DNA of 10,629 nt from Erysipelotrichaceae bacterium (GCA_900770275.1 CAAGJS010000272.1:1-10629), one strand, 5' to 3'. Counted from the first letter of the stretch, positions 1 through 6,223 are shown. Notes: generated by a model not told the origin, from the letters alone. Numbers and translations are program-made.

Positions 1-1
1 C

Positions 2-105
2 CTTGTAACATCTGGAGTGGATCTTGAGACGATCACAAATGCCTTCAGACAAAGACCTTCAGCACAATCTTCACCTTCTCCAGTCAACTAAGCAATCGTA
101 ACTAA
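2..105 (+). pseudogene. Possible decayed C-terminus of a tyrosine recombinase (partial at window edge)
   Basis: The first bases read in frame 2 as LVTSGVDLETITNAF, which resembles the helix before the catalytic His/Arg box of phage-type integrases (compare the usual 'GVDLKTVSxRLGH'). That frame reaches a stop at 89-91. After a frame change near 46-50, frame 1 reads TKTFSTIFTFSSQLSNRN and stops at 103-105. This lines up loosely with the 'TSTTLNIYSHxL' segment that normally follows and contains the active-site Tyr. The tyrosine position reads Phe and the GH motif is missing, so this would be a dead remnant. The stretch is short and the match comes from memory of the family, so the call is weak. 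Sequence further left would decide it. I saw nothing convincing in 106-264. Confidence 0.3.
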
Positions 106-264
106 CGAGTTGTCTATTCTGTTTTTATTGCGGCTTCTTTGCCAATTTTATGTAGTTATACTCACATTTATGCCATGCCCCTTTCCCGTCTCCGTGTTGC
201 CTCCATCTTACCGCCTTTCCCAACTGATCCGGACATGTGGAAGAAAAGGAGCGGCGCTGAAACA

Positions 265-1245
265 TTAGTCCACGGGAATGCCAAACAGGGACAGGAGACT
301 GGTCTTCCAGTGTTTTGCGAGCCATTGCAGGATGCGGATGCCAAACAATGTGATTATTACGCAGACAATTCCGCGGAATGGATACAGCCATCCGGCAGGA
401 TCGAAATGATAGACAGCGCCGGCGACCGGCATATGCAGCAGATAGACTGCATAAGAATATTATCCCCAGCACTCAAGAATCATATTCAGCCGGTTCCAGT
501 GGATGGCTATCGTGGCAGAATAGACCAATCCCACTTTCAGCAGCTGGATCACAGCTTCCATTGCGGCCGGCAATGGATGATGAATCCGCAGGAAAAGGCA
601 GACAGCCAGAAGAAACAGGTCGAGACACAGCAGCTTTCGCCGGGAGATCGGTCTGCCAGCGTCCCTTTCATTTGAGACGTAATACCGGACACACACGCCG
701 CATTCAAAGTAGATGAGAGAAGACGGTGCGAAAAGATACGAAGTCATCCAGTCCCAGAACGAAGTGATGCCTGCAAAATCACTGAATCCAAGGAGCACCA
801 GCAGAGTCAGGGATGGAATTCTTATGGACGGAAAATGCTGAAAGAGGAATTCAAGGATGAACAGAATCACAATCTGCCGCATGAAATGAAGATAGGATCC
901 GTAACCGAGAAGAAATTTCCATAATGGCATAAATGCAGCGACAGACCGGAAATGGAACATCTCAACAATCCATACCAGAGTTCCAACGACCATCCAGGGG
1001 ATGATGAGGTGCCTGAGCCGCTTGCACCAGAAGTCCTTCGCAGACTTCCTGTGATCAAGAAAGCCGGCAAGAAGGAAGAAAATCGGTACACCCAGGTCAG
1101 AAAACACAGGAAGAACCGTGTGCCAGAAAACGGCCCAGCTGTTAGAAGCAGCCTGCGTTGACAAAGTTGCCGCATGGATTACGGCGACACCCCAAATGGC
1201 AAATCCCTTCATTCGATAAATCAGCAGGTTTTCTCTTTTCTCCAT
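265..1245 (-). pseudogene. Acyltransferase-3 family membrane protein interrupted by an in-frame TAA
   Basis: This is a multi-pass membrane acyltransferase of the acyltransferase-3 / fucose-4-O-acetylase-like type, which in this family O-acylates surface sugars or other extracellular substrates. The N-terminus MEKRENLLIYRMKGFAIWG continues into VAVIHA, the family pattern around the conserved first-helix His. GVPIFFLLAGF is the second-helix signature, and at least seven further hydrophobic segments follow. I chose the ATG at 1245 because CAGGAGA lies about 12 bases upstream; an ATG at 1278 is in frame but has no ribosome site. Translation stops at TAA 462-460, after 261 residues. The same frame then continues for 64 codons (YSYAVYLLHMPVAGAV and onward) to a second TAA at 267-265. 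That stretch is the typical last-helix motif, usually written 'LGKYSYAIYLLH', so TAA most simply replaces a Lys codon. Total length would be about 325 residues, normal for the family. A single nonsense change, or a base-call error, explains it. Function in vivo is doubtful without the C-terminal helices. Confidence 0.85.
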
Positions 1246-1329
1246 GATTGATACCAGTCTCCTGATATGTTTTATCATGGCAGGCGATGTGAGCAGGTCA
1301 TGAAATTAATTCGTTAATGTATGTGTCGT

Positions 1330-1341
1330 CACAATTTTGTG
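1330..1341. repeat. Short inverted repeat in the divergent intergenic region
   Basis: CACAA-tt-TTGTG forms a 5-bp inverted repeat with a 2-base spacer between the minus-strand acyltransferase and the plus-strand barrel gene. Such a dyad could bind a dimeric regulator, but it is short enough to occur by chance. No second copy was seen in the window. Confidence 0.25.
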
Positions 1342-1370
1342 TTGACCGGACAATGCAGAAAAATACGGTT

Positions 1371-1399
1371 TTGAAAACATGACAGGAACGTATCATACT
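1371..1399 (+). promoter_or_regulatory. Predicted sigma-A-type promoter for the barrel gene
   Basis: TTGAAA (1371-1376, 5 of 6 consensus bases) is followed after exactly 17 bases by CATACT (1394-1399, 4 of 6). It lies about 29 bases upstream of the ATG at 1428, leaving room for the GGAGA ribosome site. A second possible -35, TTGACC at 1342, has only a poor -10 (TACGGT). Prediction by eye. Confidence 0.4.
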
Positions 1400-1427
1400 G
1401 ATTGAGAAGCCTACTGGAGAAATTCGC

Positions 1428-2108
1428 ATGACAAATGAAAAGAAATCACGCCCGGTCATTGAAACAAGGCTGCGGCACAATATTCTCTGCATACCGGAAG
1501 AGGCGCGGCGCGCCTCGGGCATTGTTGTCTTCGGGCGCCGTATCAAGACACTCGTCTTTACAACGGATCTGGCCATTATCCGCAACTGTGATGCGGATGC
1601 TGTATTTGCGGTCTATCCTTTTACGCCGCAGACGGCGATCAGCGATGCCATCATCAAGTATTCGTACATTCCGGTCTTCTGTGGTGTCGGCGGCGGTACG
1701 ACGCATGGTGTGCGTACCATCGGTCTTGCGCGTGACATGGAAGGCAGCGGGGCCATGGGCGTTGTTCTTAACAGCCCGATCACCAACCTCAATCTTGCGG
1801 CGGTTGCCAAGACGGTCGATATTCCGGTCATCATTACGGTCACAAGTGCAGATACCGATATTCAGAAGCGTCTCGATGCAGGTGCCTCGATCCTGAACGT
1901 TGCCGGCGGGGCGAAGACACCGGAAATCATCAAAAAAATCCGTGCCGGTTTCCCCGATGTCCCTATCATCGCCAGCGGCGGAAATACTTCGGAAAGCATT
2001 CTGGCTACGGTTGCGGCGGGAGCCAATGCCATCACCTATACGCCGCCCAGCACTGCTAATCTTTTTGCGGCCATGATGGCCCAGTATCGTGGCGAAGAAG
2101 CGCAGTAA
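1428..2108 (+). CDS. Beta/alpha-barrel protein of unknown reaction (often labelled 'hydrolase')
   Basis: This 226-residue soluble protein has the repeating strand/helix pattern of a phosphate-binding TIM barrel. Strand ends are visible as CGVGGGTTHG (85-94), GVVLNSP (111-117), VIITVTSADTDI (134-145), AGASILNVAGG (151-161) and IIASGGNTSESILATVAAGA (180-199). The last segment is the standard phosphate-binding loop and helix of the ThiG, NanE, KDPG-aldolase and indole-glycerol-phosphate synthase superfamily, and GANAITYTPPS closes the barrel. I do not recognise a characterised member, and no specific catalytic set is identifiable by eye. Homologues that I recall carry only generic labels such as 'hydrolase' or 'beta/alpha barrel domain'. 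The ATG at 1428 has GGAGA seven bases upstream. The gene is monocistronic, divergent from the broken acyltransferase and convergent with the hypothetical gene at 2202-2642. A sugar-phosphate or nucleotide-derived substrate is a reasonable inference from the phosphate loop, but no more than that. Confidence 0.75.
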   Translation: MTNEKKSRPVIETRLRHNILCIPEEARRASGIVVFGRRIKTLVFTTDLAIIRNCDADAVFAVYPFTPQTAISDAIIKYSYIPVFCGVGGGTTHGVRTIGLARDMEGSGAMGVVLNSPITNLNLAAVAKTVDIPVIITVTSADTDIQKRLDAGASILNVAGGAKTPEIIKKIRAGFPDVPIIASGGNTSESILATVAAGANAITYTPPSTANLFAAMMAQYRGEEAQ

Positions 2109-2127
2109 TCTATCGTAATAAGCATTC

Positions 2128-2199
2128 ACATCGCACATGTGCCCCTATTTTTATCGTTAAATTGTTCAACTCCGGGATCCTGTGCGATGTTCCTTTTTT
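2128..2199 (+). terminator. Long-armed inverted repeat followed by T-run between convergent genes
   Basis: ACATCGCACA (2128-2137) and TGTGCGATGT (2181-2190) are perfect 10-bp complementary arms separated by 43 bases. They are followed on the plus strand by TCC and six T (2194-2199). The position 20-90 bases after the barrel gene's stop suits an intrinsic terminator, although the loop is unusually long. The left arm overlaps a separate perfect palindrome, GCACATGTGC (2133-2142), so two mutually exclusive structures are possible. On the minus strand there is no T-run, so it would act only on plus-strand transcripts. Confidence 0.4.
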
Positions 2200-2201
2200 A
2201 G

Positions 2202-2642
2202 TTATCTATAATTCGATGATTGATCTTCTTCGGATCGCATTTTTATCCAGGATTGGATCACCTCTCCTATTTCGTTATAGACCCAGTCCGAATCGGTATA
2301 CATTCCGATCCCGTCTTCTTCTCTCGCCTTCACAAGATCGCGGGCAAGTTTTTTCATGACAGATACCTGCTCCTCTTCATTTTCGATTTTCTTAGCATGA
2401 TCAAAACATAATCCGGCATTATCTGCCAGAAGATCGGCACCAAGTGAACTTCTGTTTTCTTCATACCTCACAGCTTTTTTATAGGCATTCTCCCAAATCT
2501 CCATCAGTTCATCTGTAGTAAACGGGTAATCAGCCTCGAGGAGAAAAGGTTCCAGTGGAAAATAACCGTTGTCACTGTATTCCAGAATGAGATCAGCGAG
2601 TTGTTCCTTATTCATGCTTTCAATGAATTCTCTTGCCTTCAT
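2202..2642 (-). CDS. Hypothetical acidic soluble protein, 146 aa
   Basis: I do not recognise this protein. It starts MKAREFIESMNKEQLADLIL and is rich in Glu, Lys and Asp. It appears all-helical: there is no signal peptide, no membrane segment and a single Cys (in AGLCFDHAKK). Conserved-looking aromatic and acidic clusters are YSDNGYFPLEPFLL, TTDELMEIWENAYKKAVRYEE and DSDWVYNEIGEVIQSWIK. This gives the impression of a small helical-repeat or adaptor domain rather than an enzyme. The ATG at 2642 follows the stop of an upstream coding remnant by one base (TGA-A-ATG), and the ribosome site GAAGAT is weak. The original partner probably supplied translational coupling. With that partner reduced to a 39-codon remnant, expression of this gene may be lower than it once was. 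The reading frame itself is intact and the codon use looks like that of its neighbours. Confidence 0.6.
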   Translation of the reverse strand: MKAREFIESMNKEQLADLILEYSDNGYFPLEPFLLEADYPFTTDELMEIWENAYKKAVRYEENRSSLGADLLADNAGLCFDHAKKIENEEEQVSVMKKLARDLVKAREEDGIGMYTDSDWVYNEIGEVIQSWIKMRSEEDQSSNYR

Positions 2643-2643
2643 T

Positions 2644-2763
2644 TCATATCTTCAGTAATTTCTTGTGATATTCGTACAGCTTGATGGAATGGTCAGTCAG
2701 TGTGACCATTCGTATATCGCCCTTTCCCTGCCCTTTCCAGTCACCTGTAACAGGCAGCGTTAA
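2644..2763 (-). pseudogene. 39-codon 3' remnant of an unidentified gene
   Basis: The minus strand between the CPBP stop (2766-2764) and the hypothetical gene reads open for 39 codons and ends at TGA 2646-2644. The segment includes TGDWKGQGKGDIRMVTLTDH and then SIKLYEYHKKLLKI. It looks like the C-terminus of a normal cytoplasmic protein rather than random sequence, and it ends one base before the next ATG, the spacing of coupled genes. There is no ribosome site or early start codon, and the only internal ATG would give 21 residues. It also happens to be in the same frame as the CPBP gene, directly after its stop. A gene whose 5' part was deleted, bringing the CPBP gene close, is the simplest explanation. 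The family is not recognised. Confidence 0.4.
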
Positions 2764-3564
2764 TCATTGGGGCAACCGGTTCTCTTGTGTCTTTTTCTGA
2801 TTACGGGCAAGAATAATCAGGGCCAGGGCAATATTCATTATTAGCACGACGAGACTGCCCTCGATTCGTAAACTTCCGCCGGACAGGATCACATTCTCAG
2901 ATGGTGCCATGCTGAAGACTGAGGGATAGTCATCTGCCAGGCTTACGCCGCCAAGAATGACGCCGCCGATGATATTCCATGCGGCATGGGCCATGATCGG
3001 TGCCAGTATTGTCCCCTCTGCTTCATACAGCACTGTCGTAAAAAGACACATAGTAACGACATTCATCACCGGCAGAAATCCGGCTTCAAAGGCTCCGCCA
3101 TGCATGAGAGTAAAAAGTGCCGTTGAAACAATAACAGCGGCGGGCAGGCCGTATGTCGTCTTCAGCAGCTGATAAATATAGCCGCGAGCAAGCAGCTCCT
3201 GCATAAAGACATTGAGAAATGCAGAAAGGATCCAGAGCCCCGGCATGTCAACATCATTCTTGCCAGAAATCATCAGCTGGTGCGTCAGAAGAAGAAATCC
3301 TGCCGACAGTCCGATCCAGACAAGTCCAACGGCAATTCCTGTCAATGCTCCTCTAACGGCATGGTGTCTGAGTGGAATCTTCACCTTCCCCTTCTCGATA
3401 AAAACAAACGCTGCCGTGAACAGGATCATCGACAGCAGCGGACCCGCCTCTGCAAAAAATCTCCAGACTGGCGGGCTCGCTGGAGGAATATCCATCGCCA
3501 GAGTGAGTGCCCATCCAACAAAAAACAAGATGATTTTCAACACAGTAAACGCAATCTTTTTCAT
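2764..3564 (-). CDS. CPBP-family intramembrane metalloprotease homologue
   Basis: This 266-residue polytopic membrane protein has the three signatures of the CPBP/Abi (Rce1-like) family: QELLARG at 122-128 (family motif EExxxR), FTLMH at 151-155 (FxxxH) and HAAWN at 193-197 (HxxxN). These residues line the intramembrane active site in Rce1-type proteases; in Bacillota, members are used in bacteriocin self-immunity, peptide processing or envelope control. The first glutamate of the EE pair is Gln here, while the second Glu, the Arg and both His remain, so activity is uncertain. About seven or eight hydrophobic segments are visible, beginning with an N-terminal one at residues 5-24. The ATG at 3564 has AAGG eight bases upstream. 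The gene lies downstream of the cupin operon on the same strand but is separated by 135 bases containing a likely terminator and a weak promoter, so it is probably transcribed on its own. No bacteriocin gene is visible nearby. Confidence 0.85.
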   Translation of the reverse strand: MKKIAFTVLKIILFFVGWALTLAMDIPPASPPVWRFFAEAGPLLSMILFTAAFVFIEKGKVKIPLRHHAVRGALTGIAVGLVWIGLSAGFLLLTHQLMISGKNDVDMPGLWILSAFLNVFMQELLARGYIYQLLKTTYGLPAAVIVSTALFTLMHGGAFEAGFLPVMNVVTMCLFTTVLYEAEGTILAPIMAHAAWNIIGGVILGGVSLADDYPSVFSMAPSENVILSGGSLRIEGSLVVLIMNIALALIILARNQKKTQENRLPQ

Positions 3565-3632
3565 TGCACAGCCTTCATCATAACCATCATTTTACTCATC
3601 TTCTCAGCCGTCTGTAATCCTGCAGTTTATGA

Positions 3633-3660
3633 AAAGTAAAATGATCTGGACTGATGTCAA
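3633..3660 (-). promoter_or_regulatory. Weak candidate promoter for the CPBP gene
   Basis: On the minus strand a perfect TTGACA (3660-3655) is followed after 16 bases by TACTTT (3638-3633), which matches the -10 consensus at only three positions. It sits about 70 bases upstream of the CPBP ATG. The perfect -35 makes it worth noting, and the poor -10 keeps confidence low. Confidence 0.28.
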
Positions 3661-3670
3661 AGAAAGCATT

Positions 3671-3697
3671 CGATCATCCAGCACAGGGCAATGATCG
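3671..3697 (-). terminator. Hairpin directly after the cupin stop, likely operon terminator
   Basis: CGATCAT and ATGATCG form a 7-bp perfect stem around a 13-base loop, starting three bases after the TAG of the cupin gene (3702-3700). On the minus strand it is followed by the T-rich but broken stretch GCTTTCTTTG. The position at the end of the seven-gene minus-strand run fits a terminator, although the weak tail suggests incomplete termination. Confidence 0.4.
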
Positions 3698-3699
3698 TG

Positions 3700-4104
3700 C
3701 TACTTCGATGTTTCCAGCCACTCGGTAGATGTTTCCTCACCGGGAACTTCAATGGCCAAATGAGAGAACCAGCTGTCATCGGCAGCCCCATGCCAATGCT
3801 TGATACCGGCAGAAATATTGATGCAATCACCCGGTCTCATTGCGATCGGATCTTTTCCCCATTCCTGATACCAGCCTCTTCCGCCGACGCAGATCAGAAT
3901 CTGGCCGCCGCAGCATTTTGCATGATGGATATGCCAGTTATTACGACAACCCGGTTCAAACGTCACGTTGTATATACCGATCTGCGAAGCAGAAACAGGC
4001 GCCAGATAACTACGGCCCGAGAAATAGCGGGCATAGGCATCATTTGGCACACCAATCTGAAAGAACAGAGATGCCTGATACTTAACTCTTTTCCGCCTCT
4101 TCAT
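3700..4104 (-). CDS. Small cupin-domain protein, end of the MerR-controlled operon
   Basis: This is a single-domain metal-binding cupin of 134 residues. The double-stranded beta-helix motifs are clear: EPGCRNNWHIHH (50-61) holds the HxH metal pair (H58, H60) with Q68 in the usual glutamate position, and MRPGDCINISAGIKHWHG (89-106) is motif 2 with H103 and H105. Homologues of this type are common next to, or fused with, carboxymuconolactone-decarboxylase-like proteins, exactly as here. They are generally assumed to act on or isomerise small carbonyl compounds, but the reaction is not established. I chose the ATG at 4104 (MKRRKRVKYQ). The longer frame from 4182 would start inside the upstream gene and adds a non-cupin basic stretch. 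The gene overlaps the end of the upstream coding region by 23 bases, a sign of translational coupling. Extra cysteines at C53, C64 and C65 beside the metal site are notable in an operon with other thiol features. Confidence 0.85.
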   Translation of the reverse strand: MKRRKRVKYQASLFFQIGVPNDAYARYFSGRSYLAPVSASQIGIYNVTFEPGCRNNWHIHHAKCCGGQILICVGGRGWYQEWGKDPIAMRPGDCINISAGIKHWHGAADDSWFSHLAIEVPGEETSTEWLETSK

Positions 4105-4435
4105 CGGTTTCTTCTTTCCATACCGCTTTTGCCTGATTAAATGCGGCCCAGGCTTTCGGCCATCCCGCATTAAACGCCACATGGGTCAGAATCGCGGCAA
4201 TTTCATCTTTCGAAACGACATGTGTTTTCGCATTTTGCAGATGATACGTCAAGGACGAATCTGTAATCCCGGATGAAACCATGGCAGTAACCGTGACAAT
4301 ACATCTGGTTTTCAGATCAATATCCTGATTATTCCAGTTTTCTCCAAACAATATATCGTCGTTGAAATGGGCAAAATCCGGAGCGAAATCGCCAAGATTC
4401 GTTCTGCCCGCTGTCTGTACAATCTTACCGCTCAT
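4082..4435 (-). CDS. Carboxymuconolactone decarboxylase-like protein
   Basis: This small all-alpha protein of 117 residues belongs to the CMD/AhpD-like superfamily. The core reads SSLTYHLQNAKTH (60-72) then DEIAAILTHVAFNAGWPKAW (77-96), the standard CMD helix pair with H65, H72 and H85. AhpD-type members carry a CxxC redox pair; this one has only C45, so it should not be a thiol peroxidase. It is closer to the gamma-carboxymuconolactone decarboxylase/YurZ-like branch. The start at 4435 is well supported by AGGAGG nine bases upstream. It lies 23 bases after the flavoprotein gene and overlaps the cupin gene. Its role in the operon is inferred: an acid-base catalyst acting on a lactone, enone or other electrophile. 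Whether it decarboxylates anything here is unknown. An N-terminal segment GDFAPDFAHFNDDILFGENW (15-34) matches the usual family opening, so the protein appears full length. Confidence 0.85.
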   Translation of the reverse strand: MSGKIVQTAGRTNLGDFAPDFAHFNDDILFGENWNNQDIDLKTRCIVTVTAMVSSGITDSSLTYHLQNAKTHVVSKDEIAAILTHVAFNAGWPKAWAAFNQAKAVWKEETDEEAEKS

Positions 4436-4458
4436 GTCTGGGTTCCTCCTCTGGTTCC

Positions 4459-5001
4459 TTAATGTACTGCCTTGCCAAACCGGTATGCTTTTTCCTGCAG
4501 CGCCGGATTGTTTACTGCTTCTGCCGCATCCGTCAGGCCGCCGCAGAAAAGTGTTCCGGCAAGACTGGCCTTAGGAAAGCAGTCAATCCAGCCCTGCAAT
4601 CCGCTGATTGCCTTCTCAGGCGTATAAGCTTCATTCTCCGCCGCAACCGTAAGTAAATACACATTCCGGAAATGATAATCCGAAGGAAAAAGCGGATTCA
4701 TCCGGTCCAGAAGCGTCTTCATCTGCCCGCTCATGCCGTAGTAATAAATGGGGGTTGAAAACACCAGCGTATCCGCCATCTTTACCTTTTCCGCAATCCA
4801 GACTGCATCATCCTTCAGGACACATTTCTGCGTCTTCTGACAGACTAGGCAGCCAATGCAGAACTTGAGATTTTTTCCCTTGAGGCTGATCATCTCCACC
4901 TCGTGGCCGGCTTCACGGATGCCTTCCGCCATTTTTTCTGTCAGCGATTCGGAATTGCTATGATTCCGAAGGCTGGTTGAAATCACAAGTATTTTACTCA
5001 T
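4459..5001 (-). CDS. FMN-dependent NAD(P)H oxidoreductase with a four-cysteine motif (flavodoxin fold)
   Basis: This 180-residue flavodoxin-fold reductase is of the NADPH-dependent FMN reductase / iron-sulfur flavoprotein group. STSLRNHSNS (8-17) is the phosphate-binding loop for FMN after the first beta strand, and TPIYYYGMSGQMKTLLDRM (83-101) is the second flavin-binding loop. FCIGCLVCQKTQKC contains C48, C51, C54 and C60, a C-x2-C-x2-C-x5-C spacing that fits the cluster motif of iron-sulfur flavoproteins (CX2CX2CX4-7C). Many ordinary family members keep a partial version, so a bound [4Fe-4S] cluster is possible but not shown. The ATG at 5001 has AGAGGA eight bases upstream and overlaps the end of a short upstream reading frame (ATGAGTAA). 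Within the operon it would supply two-electron reduction of quinones, nitro compounds or enones, or electrons to another partner. Full length for the family. Confidence 0.88.
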   Translation of the reverse strand: MSKILVISTSLRNHSNSESLTEKMAEGIREAGHEVEMISLKGKNLKFCIGCLVCQKTQKCVLKDDAVWIAEKVKMADTLVFSTPIYYYGMSGQMKTLLDRMNPLFPSDYHFRNVYLLTVAAENEAYTPEKAISGLQGWIDCFPKASLAGTLFCGGLTDAAEAVNNPALQEKAYRFGKAVH

Positions 5002-5104
5002 CTGTATATTCCTCTTTTGTTTTATCTGCTGTGACCGTGATTAGCACAATACCATTGCCAGGCAGAACGGAAAGTTCATCTGCTGTCTTTTCTGTCATCC
5101 TCAT
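4994..5104 (-). pseudogene. Short coding remnant or small ORF before the flavoprotein gene
   Basis: The frame open from about 5122 reads IPAAQNAIMRMTEKTADE, then LSVLPGNGIVLITVTADKTK and EEYTDE, and stops at 4996-4994 overlapping the flavoprotein start. Its balanced amino-acid content and the ATGAGTAA coupling suggest it is, or was, coding. Possible ATGs are at 5104 and 5098, giving 36 or 34 residues, but neither has a recognisable ribosome site. The 140 bases up to the hydrolase gene hold no intact gene. It is most likely the C-terminal remnant of a deleted operon member; a genuine micro-protein cannot be excluded. The family is not recognised. Confidence 0.35.
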
Positions 5105-5244
5105 AATTGCATTCTGCGCGGCAGGGATTCATCTTCATCTTTTTCTGCCTCTCAGGCTTGTTTCGGATGGAGCACCTGACTTGATGGCGACCGTTTCCTG
5201 CTTTCTTCGCATACCGACCGTTTTTTTCAGGCCGGTCTCACGCA

Positions 5245-6201
5245 TCACTTCAGCGCATTCTTGAAAAAGGTATCGAGTTTATCAAACGGAATCTTGTCTG
5301 TCTGATCATAAAGATCAATGTGCTCTGCATCTGGAACAATATACAGTTCCTTCGGCTGAGCCGCCTTTTCATAAGCCTTCTCTGAGAAGGAGCGGGAATG
5401 GGCTCTGTCTCCGGTCACAAAGAGAATCGGCCGCGGCGAAATCTCATCAATGTAATCAAGACAATGGAGCTGCATCATGGCCAGACTGGATGTGGTCGTA
5501 AATCCTCCCCGCGCATTGGGATGATGACCTCTGGGCAAGGCATAGAAACGGTTCCATTCATTGGTAACCGGATCCGTTTCCGGCAGAGCTTCGATGGATG
5601 GATACGGCGTTTCCGGGAAGCTGGGAATATATTCCGGCTGCCCTTCTTCAAAGTCCTTCCATCTCTGTTCCGAAAGCTGACGCTTCATTTCATCGATCTG
5701 TTCCTTCGTCAGGTTCATCATGCCGCGAACGTCGGAAATATCATACATAGAGGCTGTGGCAACCGCTTTGATATGGACATCCACGGAAGCTGCCGAGAGC
5801 GCAAATCCGCCCGATCCACAGATGCCAATCACACCGATCTTTTCACGGTCCACATAAGGAACCTTCACACCCAGATAATCAACGGCGGCGCTGAACGATT
5901 CCGCAAACAGATCCGGTGAAGAGACGTTTCTTGGTTCTCCTCCCGATTCTCCCATATGAACCTGATCAAATGTCAGAACCACAAATCCGCGTTGCGCCAG
6001 TTCATTGGCATAGACACAGGGGCCCTGCTCCTTTACGCCGCCATAAGGCGCTCCGACAATCAGTGCAGGATACTTTCCAGACGCATCCAGATGCTTTGCC
6101 CTGTAGATATCTGCCGCAATGGCAATTCCATAACGATCATTGAAACGAACATGTTCCCGAAAGACGTGCTCATTCAGTTTCTGAATATATCCATATGCCA
6201 T
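5245..6201 (-). CDS. Alpha/beta hydrolase with cysteine nucleophile (dienelactone-hydrolase-like triad)
   Basis: This is a soluble alpha/beta-hydrolase of 318 residues. The nucleophile elbow reads IGVIGICGSGGFALSAA (122-138), so the family G-x-S-x-G serine is replaced by Cys128. Asp265 (LFVTGDRAHS) and His294 (VPDAEHIDLYD) complete the triad. A Cys-His-Asp triad is the arrangement of dienelactone hydrolase; the overall layout, with IVGAPYGGVKEQG (48-60) giving the oxyanion loop, resembles the YcjY-type hydrolases found next to alcohol dehydrogenases. An insertion from about 155 to 235 forms the lid. The start at 6201 was chosen for GGGGGAG nine bases upstream; the frame extends to 6252 but without a ribosome site and into the dehydrogenase gene. 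It sits 22 bases after the dehydrogenase. It probably hydrolyses an ester, lactone or thioester related to the compound the operon detoxifies. The exact substrate cannot be read from sequence. Confidence 0.88.
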   Translation of the reverse strand: MAYGYIQKLNEHVFREHVRFNDRYGIAIAADIYRAKHLDASGKYPALIVGAPYGGVKEQGPCVYANELAQRGFVVLTFDQVHMGESGGEPRNVSSPDLFAESFSAAVDYLGVKVPYVDREKIGVIGICGSGGFALSAASVDVHIKAVATASMYDISDVRGMMNLTKEQIDEMKRQLSEQRWKDFEEGQPEYIPSFPETPYPSIEALPETDPVTNEWNRFYALPRGHHPNARGGFTTTSSLAMMQLHCLDYIDEISPRPILFVTGDRAHSRSFSEKAYEKAAQPKELYIVPDAEHIDLYDQTDKIPFDKLDTFFKNALK

Positions 6202-6223
6202 TTCAGATTTCTCCCCCGACCGT

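Noticed and set aside
85..112. CAACT...AGTTG inverted repeat
   Set aside because: Five-base arms with an 18-base spacer are expected by chance.
139..716. Plus-strand frames of 112-178 codons over the acyltransferase
   Set aside because: They are antisense to clear acyltransferase coding, have no recognisable domain, and lack ribosome sites.
1446..2138. Minus-strand 230-codon frame over the barrel gene
   Set aside because: Arg/Asp-rich shadow of a well-supported plus-strand gene, with no motif.
4105..4182. N-terminal extension of the cupin
   Set aside because: It would lie wholly inside the upstream gene's frame, is basic and unlike cupins; the ATG at 4104 fits family length.
5135..5245. 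36-residue minus-strand frame starting on the hydrolase stop (TGATG)
   Set aside because: Very basic, no ribosome site, no family resemblance; probably chance.
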